A stretch of DNA of 64,000 nucleotides, taken from NCBI GenBank assembly GCA_014218235.1, contig CM024760.1, forward strand, positions 70,000,961 through 70,064,960, given 5' to 3'. This stretch comes from Colocasia esculenta. Lineage: Eukaryota > Streptophyta > Magnoliopsida > Alismatales > Araceae. Position numbers and translations under genes: made by a program. Positions 43,907-54,174 of the stretch are shown here, in pieces. Every line of letters starts with the position of its first letter. Position 1 is the first letter of the stretch. The notes beneath the pieces are model-generated. The model ran no database searches. It worked only from the letters and a program-made list of their open reading frames with translations, and was not told the origin of the DNA.

Positions 43907-45349
43907 TGTAGACACGCCACTTTGGTAGCATATCGAGTAAATTTCATGTTATACCGCAATGCCTCAAAGTGGCTCTCTTCAATTAACCTCTCGAGTGATT
44001 TTCCTAATTTTTTTTGGATTTTTATAGAATTGTTAGGACTTTTTCTAGGGGCTTTGAAGGCGTCTGTTGTGCACATGTAATTCGAGTCGAACACAGTGGA
44101 TGCATTTTAGGATGTTTGATCCGCGGCGGGTAGAACCGACGCATATCACACTTCCTTTTCTAGCGCTTACTCCGTTTTGAATTGCGTCCATCAAAGTGGT
44201 CACGTTTAAGGGTTTCCAATTTTGAATTATGGCAAATTCCATAATTGTTTTTGGAAAGATTTTTTTGCTAATTCGAATCGCATCCACATAGTCCGTCGCG
44301 TTTCTGATCTTCCATCATATGAAGATCGACTCTCTTCAGAAGATCGATTCTGTTCAAATATGCGACCACCAAGGTCGCCGCGATTCAATATTTCCATTTA
44401 TGGTATTTGGAAAGAATCAATCAAAATCGGAAGTGTTTGAAACGTGGCAGTCTATGTCATCGTTATTATGAAACCTGCTATAATCGATATTTGGAAAGGC
44501 TTAATCGGAGCAAGTCGATTTTGGTAAACGCGGTGCTTTGGTCGGTCACGATTCACCTCAATAAGCATCCTCTGTGTCCAATGTGATTCTTGAATTTTTC
44601 CTCTATAAAAAGACCCCCGAGGCCACTATTTTGAGGAGAACCCGAGCACTACGGCAAAGCCCTGCCGCATTGGAGACTCAACTTCCGAGCTAAAGGAGAA
44701 CCCCCCCATTTCCAAGCTACATCAAACGTTCGTACTTCGGAGCTTGGTTCCTCTTCATCCCATTCCATTGGAGCGAGGCGGGGGCTTCTTCCATTTCGTC
44801 CATCACCCGCAGCGGGCTCACTTCGCCACTTTTCCTTCCTCCCTTCATCCTTTTTTTTGCTTCATTTCTTAGTTCATTCATCACATCACACTCACACACA
44901 CACCATTTTCTCCACACCTATTTTTAAGGGTTTAACACCACTCCCACGAGGTGTGTTCAAACCCATGCAATTGTCTTTTTCATCTACTTCTTTAATTTTG
45001 ATTCTTTACCTCATAGTCTAATCCATTCTTCACTTGTTTGTGTGTTTTTTCCTCTCTTTTGCAAGGTAACCATCAAGCCGAAGTCTTCTTCGCCAGCCGG
45101 CCGGTTGGAGAGGTAGAAGTCAACCCACAATCACGACTCCCGCGATCTTGGGTGAAATTAAGTATTCATATATGCTTTTACCCATCTCCTTCGACACCTA
45201 CGTGTGTCTGGCGATCACACTCCATCTTCGTGCACGCACGCACCCTTTTTTCTCTTCTTCTTCTTTCATCCACGTTTTATTTTTTTTTATAAATTTTCTT
45301 TTTTTTAATTAAATCTTTGTGAAATGTTGAGACAAAAAGCACATTCACA
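43907..45349 (+). repeat. 5' LTR of E
   Basis: It starts TGTAGACACGCCACTTTGG and ends ACATTCACA next to the PBS. TATAAAAA is at 44604-44611. Upstream (44080-44560) are words such as TCCGTCGCG, GATCGACTC and GTCGCCGCG. GC content changes sharply after the TATA box. Confidence 0.75.
44604..44611 (+). promoter_or_regulatory. TATA box of E LTR
   Basis: TATAAAAA occurs in CCTCTATAAAAAGACCCCC, about 700 bases into the LTR, with no better candidate nearby. Confidence 0.65.
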
Positions 45350-45352
45350 AAT

Positions 45353-45370
45353 TGGCGATCACAGTGGGAC
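45353..45370 (+). promoter_or_regulatory. Primer binding site of E
   Basis: TGGCGATCACAGTGGGAC lies three bases after the LTR end. It is of the TTGGCGA...GTGGGGAC kind found after Tat/Ogre-type LTRs and unlike the tRNA-Met site of the other elements. Confidence 0.65.
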
Positions 45371-45998
45371 TTCTTTTATTTTAGCTTTGGTTACCACTCC
45401 TTCGACACCCACGTTGCCCCTCCTTCGACACCCACGTGTGTCCCTCCCTTCGTACCCCACGCGGTACACCTCCCCTTCCCTCGTACCCCACGCGGTACTC
45501 CTTTGAAATCCTACGTTACTGCCAAGTTGTGTTGCATCTTTTTTTCTCTCTCTCCATTAAGTTTAATTAAAAAAATCATCATCATCTTTCTCCCATCCCC
45601 ATTTACTTGCTTTTGACTGAAGACAACATCTGGGTTTGACTCCTACTTTATTCTATTTGATTGGTTGAAAAGCATGCTCTGTTGGTTTACTGTTTTCATA
45701 TAAGTCTCGGTTGCTTCTTTGATTCGTGACGTGTTCAGACGTCGCGTATTTGATTGTTGTGTGATGGCTTACCCCGTCTTGATTCTGTGACAGATGTCAG
45801 AGGGAGTTGTTGCGGCTCTTACAGCTTCTGCGAGCTTTCAGATCCGCGACCGACTGAACGGACGTGATTTCCTTTGAAGCGCGATGACTGAACTCGTCGC
45901 GATTCAGTCTATTCACAGAGAGTAGGGGTTTCTGTCATATCTTGCATTCTTTGCATTTACAGAGCATACTTTGGCTAAGGGACCTCCTTCTCTCCTTT
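45371..45998 (+). other. Leader of E, part 1
   Basis: It contains paired direct repeats: CCTTCGACACCCACGT at 45399 and 45422, and CGTACCCCACGCGGTAC at 45451 and 45482. CGCG-type quasi-palindromes lie at 45727-45915. The last five bases CCTTT are the G2 target duplication. The leader continues at 57405. Confidence 0.6.
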
Positions 45999-48900
45999 TG
46001 TAAGGCCCTCGAATTTTGCTGCGTTATTGCATGTAAATAATTCGTGTCGTATGTGTACGTATGTATGTATCTACGTATGTAGTAATTAGTATACTTATGT
46101 GTGTATGTGTATAATTTAGGTATAAATAATGTATGTATTGCTTGATGGTAGTGTGTGCACAAACCTATATAGATATTACATGTATATATGCACGATGTAC
46201 ATGTGTTTCTGCATGTTTTAGACTTCTGGCCGAAGGCCAGATTGGCATCAACCCCATAGCCGTTGATGTGGTGTCAGCGTCAACCCCATGGACGCCAACA
46301 CTAATCCCAGCGTCCAACGATGTGGACGCCAACCTCTCTGACCTGTATGCATTGCAGAGCCCGGAATTCCGGGAGCAAGCTACCCCAACCATTGGGGAGC
46401 TGTCTCCAACGGTCTGAATGGGGTTCACATCAGCATTTCGGGTCAGGAGAAGCCTCTCCCATATATCTAAACCCGAATTTGCTTCCCCAACCCCTCTCCT
46501 TGCCTTTTTACAAGAGAGAAAGAAGAAGAGAACCCTAGAGGTCTGTAAGGAAAACCCCACTCTTTGCAACCCTAAATCCGAACTTCAGGAGCTTGATCCG
46601 TCCACCTGCTGCTTCAAGGAGTTTGCTGGATCGACGAGGAAGGCCTCCCCGACCTCGGCTTGCTGTGGAGACTGCTCAGGAACTCGGAGTAAAGTGTTTC
46701 TAAGAGCTTCTTGGGACAGCCCAAGGAGAGCTTCACCGAGCCCTAGATCCATTGGTGTAATTTTCTAGAGGCAAGTACCCTACTCATAACATCCCTGTAT
46801 GTGTCTAGGATGGTTTTACAATTTTTATGAATTTTCCCTCGAGTCCTAGACCCCCAAATTCACCCCATCTTTGGAGCTCGGGTCTGTGTTCTGCACAGAC
46901 CTGACATTGACGCAATGTCCCTGGTCGCTAAGATCATGCTTAGCGTCCATCGCTATGCCGTTTACCTTGAATTAGCGGCCAGAGACCACCGCCAAGTTCA
47001 TCTGGACAAACAGTGACCTGTTCTGCCCTTCTATACAACTATTTTCGATATGTTTCACGATGAGGATATGCTGTAAACCATTTATATGCTATGTATATTG
47101 TTGATGTGATGGACGTGGTGTGTGGATGGATTATCACGAATGATGGGATTTAATTATTTCATAAAGATACATGTGTGATGAGTTTTGATCTTGTTAAACC
47201 ATGTTTGTATGATTTAGGACAAGTCTGAATGCCCTAATTTGTGAGGATTATGCATGTGAGGTTCAGTCCCTGTTCTAAATTTCTAAGATTATTCCCATGC
47301 TTTTGTGAATTATTGCAAAATTTGTTTAGGAAAAATAGAAATCATGCTAGGTCATGATAAATCTTCCATAAACTAATGGATTGTCCAATAAATTCAGGAA
47401 TAAATTCTGTGGTTCCATGCCTGTTAGGGTTCAGACAGTGAGTGGTTAAAACTGTGCTTGTGTTTAACTCCATGTTAAATCGAATTATGCATAGCATGTG
47501 AAATTAGTGTTAGATTTTCTGTAATTCCGTTTTAGTTCAGAAAAATCTGAAAATTTGCATGAGGAATCCTAAACCCGAAATTAGCATGTGGTTAAAATTT
47601 CAGGTCATTTGGACCAGCATTTAATGTAACATGAATTTTCCATGTAAATGTGAATTTATGCATGCCAATGTGAAACAATTCGATTTAGCTGTAATCCGAC
47701 CTGATCGGTGATATTTTCCTGAATGTAGATTTTGAAATCTGTAGTGTCATGTTAGGAAAACAGAGAAATGTGAATGTGAGAGAGAAAGTAAATATAATGA
47801 GAGTGATATGTGTAAACCCATGTGTAAAATCGGTAAAATGTGTAAGGTGTAAATTGTGCCAAGTGTGACATTGCTTCCACAGAGGGCAGTGGAACCGTAT
47901 CGGGGAAAAGTCCCCCTGAGAAGGTTCAATGTGTAAGTGACCCTAAGGGCATTAGGGGGAAATCCTGGAGGTGGACAAGTACCACTGGTTAGGGTGGAGA
48001 CTTGTTCTCCCGGTCTGCGTAGTCTAAGAGTCGCCATTTTATTGCCTAGATGGCGTCTATGTGATGTGATGTGTTGTGTCCTTCTTTGGTGGTTTGGACT
48101 ATGTGTCACGGCAGTAAATGTAAAAGTGTAAATGTGCATGTGTTCATGTGTTAATGTGGAAGTGAACAATGTGTAATGTGTATGTGTAAAGTGCAATTTA
48201 TGTGAATTGGAAATTTGTGTAAAGAAAATGTGAAACCAAAATGTGAGGATCTGATATTGTAATCCATGTTGTGACAAATCTGAAACCATGTTAAATCAGT
48301 AGCTTCATTATGTTAGGATCATGTTTATATGTGTAAAATGCCTAGAATCCATGCTAGGGACAATTAACAAGTATGTGCACAAAATTCCATGTTTGGTTGT
48401 TCACATGTTGTATTTTAAATGACATTGTAGCTCTCATGTGTAGGGTTATGGTTGCTAAATCATGTGAAAACCAACAAGTTTAAAGTATGTAAAATATTCA
48501 TGTACATGCACAAGAATGTGTAGATTCCATGCTAGGTGTGTTTTGTTTCATGTACGTAGGATAATCATGCTAAGTGCTTTCATGTTTTAGTTAAAATGCA
48601 AAGTAGAATTTCATGAGTAGGAATGATTAGAGAACACGTGTTAGGGATTTATCTTGATAAGGAAATCTGAAAGCATGCATCATGTGTTACTTATAGAATT
48701 ATCATGATTGGTTATTCATTTCAAACGTTAAGCATGATACATGTTGAGTTTTGCGATTGTGTGTGTAGAGCCTACTATGACATGTACGTGTATGGTATGA
48801 GTGGTGTTACTTGCTGAGTCTTTAGACTCACTACTTGCTTCGGCGTACAGGTGTAGTTGGTGACGTGGCACCGTTGGAGGAGATGGTGGAGACGGACTCC

Positions 48901-49258
48901 GAGCGCGGAGATTAGTCTTTGGAGTACTTTGTGACTTTTGCATTTCATAGTATGTAAATTGAACGTAGTATTAGCGTTATCATGGAAAGAATGTATAATG
49001 GTGGACATCTATGTATTTAATTTTCAGCAATTTAAATTATGTGAACCTTTAAGTTCTTTAATGTTATTGCAATTTCATGTATGCTAAATGTGGATGATGA
49101 ATGAATGAAGATAGCAGTTCTTTTTACTTCCGCTACTCTGTTCTATATTCACGTGTATCTCAGCTGAATGTATTGTTGGGTGAATGTCCCACTGTGATGA
49201 CGCTTGCTATACCGACGTGGGTTGGTATAACCGTACCGGTATAATGAGGGCCGTCACA
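45999..49258 (+). repeat. 5' LTR of G2
   Basis: This 3260-bp LTR starts TGTAAGGCCCTCGAA and ends GGCCGTCACA. A weak TATA-like CATATATCTAAAC lies at about 46458. The U5 hairpin is at 49208-49229. Open frames on either strand (for example 47747-48289) recur in the other LTRs of the family and are not genes. Confidence 0.95.
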
Positions 49259-49263
49259 GAGAT

Positions 49264-49275
49264 TGGTATCAGAGC
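49264..49275 (+). promoter_or_regulatory. Primer binding site of G2
   Basis: TGGTATCAGAGC lies five bases after the LTR end and is identical to that of G1. Confidence 0.95.
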
Positions 49276-49648
49276 CCACCGGTTGAGATTGCACATGAAT
49301 ATACATAAGTCATCATCTTCATTGCATGCTAAGTATGTCCACATGTGTAGAAAACACTAATAAGAAAAATAGATAAGAAAATGATTAGAAGACTTAGTAA
49401 CCTAGCTCTAATGGTGGCTGAAATTTATTATAGCCATGGCTTCGAGAGGTAGGCGTGGCGGAGCGTCGGCCCGTGAGGACGAGCCGAGACGTGACGAGCG
49501 GGCGGAGCAGTAGTCCCCGGCACCGCCAGGTCCTGTACTTCCCCCACCTCCGCCTGTGGATTATGGAGTGTTCATGCAAGGTCTGGTGCAGGCCATGCAG
49601 ACCTAGGCACATACCCAGGCAGCACTCCAAGCACAGTTGGAGGCTCAG

Positions 49649-49733
49649 GTTAGACAAATAAAATGACTAATAGTCTGTTTTAATTGCTTATGTGATATTA
49701 TGTTGATTGTATATTGCTTGATGTGTGATGTAG
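49649..49733 (+). other. Intron-like segment A in G2 gag
   Basis: This 85-base AT-rich segment has donor CAG|GTTAGA and acceptor GATGTAG|CAG, is phase 0 and has an in-frame TGA inside. The acceptor reads TAGCAG, a NAGNAG arrangement, so a shift of one codon is possible. Confidence 0.75.
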
Positions 49734-49928
49734 CAGGCTCAAGTACCAGCCCAGGACCATGGTGGACCTTCTACCATGGAGAGATTCAAGAGGATGCTAC
49801 CACCCTCTTTTAAGGGGGAGAGCGATCCGTTGTTAGCTGAAAGATGGATGAGGGAGATAGAGAAGATCTTCCGAGCCATCAGGTGTGCAGATGACGATAA
49901 GGTTACGTTAGCCACCTACATGCTACAG

Positions 49929-50006
49929 GTATGTTTTAGTTATATGCTTGTATGTTGTTGTTAAGTTATAATTGTTTAGATGGTGCTTATGAACGGTGTA
50001 CTGCAG
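49929..50006 (+). other. Intron-like segment B in G2 gag
   Basis: This 78-base AT-rich segment has donor CAG|GTATGT and acceptor ACTGCAG|GAA. Phase 0 is preserved, joining ATYMLQ to ERADVWW. Confidence 0.8.
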
Positions 50007-50600
50007 GAAAGAGCTGATGTTTGGTGGGCTTCATTGCTGCGTACCCGGTTTGAGGCAGAGCTGTTGACGTTGCGTGGGACGAGTTCGTGAGGCTCTTTCG
50101 GGCCAAGTTCGTCCCGGAGCATGTGCAAGATCGGATGGAGCAAGAATTTCTATCTTTGGCTCAAGGCTCCATGACCGTGCTGGAATATGAGGCAAGATTT
50201 TCTGAACTTTTTAAATATGCACCTCATATCGTGGCAGACGAGCGAAGGAAGACAAAGAAGTTCGTGATGGGACTCAAGCCATCACTGCGGACGAGACTCG
50301 TGGCATTTGACCACCGCACGTTGGACGAGGCCCTCAGTGCTGCTTGCAGGCAGGAGGGAGAAATGGAGCAATATCTGGAGGAAAAGAAGGCTTCGCAGAA
50401 GAGGCCGACAGCGACATTCCAGCGGCAAGATCAGAAGAAAACGGTGTACCAGACACCGCAGAGACCGTGGCAGTCGCAGTTCTCAGGTACCTTCTGTACG
50501 TTCCCCTGGTGTGAAGAAAGAGTGTCCCCACTGTGGGAAGACACATGGTGGTACCGAGTGTTGGATGATTACGGGTAAGCGCTTGAAGTTCGGGAGCAGC

Positions 50601-50890
50601 GACCACAAGATCAAAGATTGCCCAAGACTTCAGCAGGGAGCTCAGCGAGGAGCGCCAGCCCCAGCAGTAGCGGTAGCTGCGCCAGCTACAGGAAGACCTG
50701 GAAGGCCTCGAGCCCCAGCTCGAGTGTTTGCTTTAGCTCGTGAGGACGCCGAGCAGGCGGAGCATGTCACCGAAGGTACGATTTTGCTTTTAGGTGTGCA
50801 CGCTCGGGTTTTGTTTGATACGGGTGCTACTCACTCGTTCATTTCGAGCGGTTTGCTAGGCAGTTAGCCCTAGAGTCAGGAGTAGATTCT
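50601..50890 (+). pseudogene. G2 protease region
   Basis: The linker PRAPARVFALAREDAEQAEH is followed by the retropepsin active site VLFDTGATHSFIS at about 50808-50850. The TAG codons of G1 are absent here, but a one-base deletion in the next codons brings a stop in frame near 50865. Confidence 0.85.
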
Positions 50891-52110
50891 GAGGATTTAG
50901 AGGTCCCTTTGTCTGTGCACACCCCTGCGGGTACAGTATCGACTAGGAAGTGCATTCCGTCATTACCTGTGTGCATTGAGGATAGAATCCTAGATGGGTG
51001 TTTCTTCTTGCTAAAGATGAGGGACTATGATGCTATTCTTGGTCTGGATTGGCTAGAGGAGCACTATGCATTAGTGGATTGTCGTCGGAAGAGGATTGTT
51101 TTCCGCATTCCTGGTGAGGACGAGTTCTCTCATCCCTTGCCAAGGAACTTGGCTGGAAAGTTGGTCATCTCTGCCATGAAGGCGATGCGCATGGTGAACA
51201 AGGGTTGTGACGCTTTTCTTGCCAGCGTGGTGTTAGTACCAGAGGCTGATGAGTCACCTACTCTTGCGGAGATTGAGGTAGTGCAGGATTTTCCAGATGT
51301 CTTTCCTGATGACTTGTCTGGATTGCCACCGGATAGAGAGATAGAGTTTACCATAGAGTTGCTTCTGGGCACCTCTCCTATCTCGAAGGCTCCATATCGG
51401 ATGGCACCTGCGGAGTTAGCCGAGTTGAGGAGGCAGTTGCAAGAGTTGCTTGATAAGGGATTTATTCGCCCTAGTGTTTCCCCTTGGGGCGCACCTGTAT
51501 TGTTCGTCAAGAAGAAAGACGGGTCACTTAGGCTATGCATTGACTATAGGAAGTTGAACCAAGTGACTGTGAAGAATAGGTATCCCTTACCTCGTATTGA
51601 TGACTTGTTTGACCAGTTGCGAGAGGCATCAGTCTTTTCTAAGATTGATTTGCGATCTGGTTATCATCAGTTGAGGATTCGGAGTGAGGATGTGTCCAAG
51701 ACGGCGTTTAGAACCCGTTATGGACATTATGAGTTCTTGGTCCTTCCTTTCGGATTGACCAATGCCCCTGCAGCGTTCATGGATCTCATGAACAGGGTGT
51801 TTAGGCCTTATCTAGATAGCTTTGTCGTAGTGTTTATTGACGATGTGTTGGTCTACTCTCCGATGAGGCCACCCACCGTCATCATTTGAGGGTAGTGTTA
51901 GAGGTTCTTCGTGAGCACAAGCTGTATGCTAAATTCAGCAAGTGCGATTTTTGGTTGCGCGAGGTTCATTTCCTCGGGCATGTTATCTCCGGCGCTGGTG
52001 TTGCAGTTGATCCAGCGAAGGTCCAGGCAGTTATGGATTGGGAGATTCCCAAGACCCCTTCGGAGATTCGTAGTTTTATTGGTTTAGCTGGTTACTATCG
52101 GTGATTTATT
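50891..52110 (+). pseudogene. G2 reverse transcriptase, frameshifted
   Basis: RT motifs are complete: KGFIRPSVSPWGAPVLFVKKK, LCIDYRKLNQVTVKNRYP, SKIDLRSGYHQLRI, LPFGLTNAPAAFMD and the catalytic FIDDVLVYS. A one-base deletion after YSP at about 51862 shifts the frame; the next piece (from 51886) continues with VLREHKLYAKFSKCDF and FLGHVISGAGV to GYYR. A TGA at 52102 (CAA in G1) follows. Confidence 0.93.
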
Positions 52111-52640
52111 GAGGGATTTTCATCCATCGCCGCCCTTTTGACCAGCTTACCAGGAAGGGAGTGAAGTTTGTTTGGTCCGAGAAGTGTGAGAGTAGTTTTC
52201 AATTATTGAAGACTAAGCTCACGACAGCCCCGGTGTTAGTCCTACCGAGTGGTGTAGAGGGATTTGCTATCTACACGGATGCGTCTCGGATTGGTTTGGG
52301 CTGTGTGCTCATGCAGCGAGATAGGGTAGTGGCTTATGCTTCTCGTCAGTTGAAGGAGCATGAGAGGAACTATCCGACTCATGACTTGGAGCTCGCAGCA
52401 GTGGTTCATGCACTAAAGATCTGGAGGCACTATCTTTATGGTGTCAGATTTGAGGTGTTTACCGACCACAAGAGCTTGAAGTATCTTTTCTCCCAAAAGG
52501 AATTAAACCTGAGGCAGAGAAGATGGATTGAGTTCTTGAAGGATTATGACTTCGACCTTCAGTATCACCCTGGAAGGCGAATGTCGTAGCGGATGCTCTT
52601 AGTAGAAAGAGGCCATCCCTCCAGCAGGATTGGAAGATGT
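52111..52640 (+). pseudogene. G2 RNase H
   Basis: The open piece 52161-52589 holds EGFAIYTDASRIGLGCVLM, RNYPTHDLELAAVVHALKIW and FTDHKSLKYL, the Asp/Glu/Asp pattern of gypsy RNase H. It degrades the RNA strand during cDNA synthesis. One-base deletions near 52130 and 52573 put it out of frame with both neighbours. Confidence 0.92.
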
Positions 52641-54128
52641 TGGAAGATGCGGCTTGCGCGTTGACTGAGTTAGAGCCATCGCTATGTCAGGCTTTTGTAG
52701 CTCAGCTATCTCTTAGGTCCTCGATTTTGGATGAGGTGATCGAGCAACAGGGAGCCGACCCTAGACTCTTAGAGTTAGTGGGCAAGGCGGGCATTGCTCG
52801 TGATGAGGACGGTGTGATTAGATTTCAGCACCGTGTTTGTGTCCCTGATTTGGTAGATGTCCGTGAGCATGTGTTAGCGGAGGCTCATAGGTCGCGATTC
52901 TCTATTCATTCGGGTAACACTAAAATGTATCAGGATTTGAAGAGATCATTTTGGTGGTCCGGCATGAAGAAGGATGTTGCGGATTATGTGTCTAGATGTC
53001 TAGTATGTCAGCAAGTGAAAGCCGAGCGACAGCGACCATCTGGCCTTATGCAGAGGATGGATATCCCAGTATGGAAGTGGGAAGCTGTCACTATGGATTT
53101 CGTCTCGGGTTTGCCTCGATCTAGAAGAGGCAATGACTCGATTTGGGTAGTTGTAGATAGATTCTCGAAGACTGCTCATTTCTTGCCTATGAAGAAGAAG
53201 CAGTCAGTAGAGAGTTTAGCTAGTTGTATGTTAGTAGTGTCATTAGATTGCATGGTGTGCCGAAGTCGATCATTTCGGATCGAGATCCGAGATTTACTTC
53301 GAGATTGTGGAAGGGTCTTCAGGATGCTTTAGGTTCGGAGCTGAAGCTCAGTTCGGCGTTTCATCCCCAGACCGATGGACAGTCCGAAGGACTATCCAGA
53401 CGCTCGAGGATATGTTGAGGCGTGTGTTCTGGATTGGAAGGATGATTGGGAGCGTCATTTACCTCTTGTGGAGTTCGCATACAACAACAGCTTTCATGCT
53501 AGTATTGGTATGGCTCCATTCGAGGCGTTGTATGGTAGGCCCTGCAGATCTCCGTTATGTTGGGAGGAGACTGGTGATAGGCAGTTGATCGGACCAGAGT
53601 TAGTTCATAACTTCGGATAAGATCCATCTTATCAGAAAGAGGCTTGTTGCGGTACAGGATAGGCAGAAGAGTTATGCCGACAACAGAAGAAAGGATTTGG
53701 AGTTCGAGGTTGGCGATCATGTCTTCTTGAAGATATCGCCTACTCGTGGTGTCGTCAGATTTGGCCGGCATAGTAAGTTGAGCCCCAGGTTCATTGGCCC
53801 ATATGAGATTCTCAGACGTTTGGGCAGCGTGGCATATGAGCTAGCATTACCCCCAGCTTTGGCTAGCGTTCATCCTGTATTCCACGTATCTATGCTCAGG
53901 AAGTATGTCCGAGATCCGTCTCATGTGATTAGTCATGAGCCAGTGGAGATCCAGCCAGATCTTTCGTATGTCGAGCAACCAGTAGCTATTCTTGACCGGA
54001 AGGTTCAGCATCTCCGGAACAAGAGAATTGCATCGGTGAAGGTCCTATGGCGGAACTTCTCACGAGAGGAGGCTACTTGGGAGCTTGAGGATGCGATGAA
54101 GAAGAAGTATCCCCTTTTGTTTGAGTAG
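52641..54128 (+). pseudogene. G2 integrase with chromodomain-like tail, frameshifted
   Basis: This starts with the H-H...CLVCQQVKAE zinc-binding module, then VTMDFVSGLPRS and the core Asp residues, the SFHASIGMAPFEALYGRPC block, and a C-terminal HPVFHVSMLRKYV and LWRNFSREEATWELEDAM module. The last part is chromodomain-like, as in Tekay/Del. Small deletions near 53223, 53386, 53420 and 53607 break it. The natural stop is the TAG at 54126-54128. Confidence 0.93.
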
Positions 54129-54161
54129 TGTCGTTCTAACTTCGAGGACGAAGTTTCTTTT

Positions 54162-54174
54162 AAGGGGGAGAGGG
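54162..54174 (+). promoter_or_regulatory. Polypurine tract of G2
   Basis: AAGGGGGAGAGGG lies directly before the 3' LTR, identical to that of G1. Confidence 0.9.

Larger units (their letters stand above)
49436..50600 (+). pseudogene. G2 gag, three exon-like blocks, broken
   Basis: The ATG at 49436 starts MASRGRRG. Block 1 (49436-49648) has exactly the length of G1 block 1 (213 bases) but carries TAG at 49511 and 49604 where G1 has CAG. Block 2 is 49734-49928 and block 3 starts at 50007. A one-base deletion near 50055 shifts the frame. The later part keeps RLFRAKFVPEHVQDRM, QGSMTVLEYEARFSELFKYAPHIV (complete here, deleted in G1) and the first zinc knuckle. The second knuckle has lost its first two Cys (KRLKFGSSDH) but keeps the last. 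Confidence 0.88.

Noticed and set aside
47747..48289. Open frame of 180 codons on the minus strand
   Set aside because: It lies in the 5' LTR of G2. The 3' LTR and solo LTR S carry broken versions, so it is chance coding in LTR sequence.
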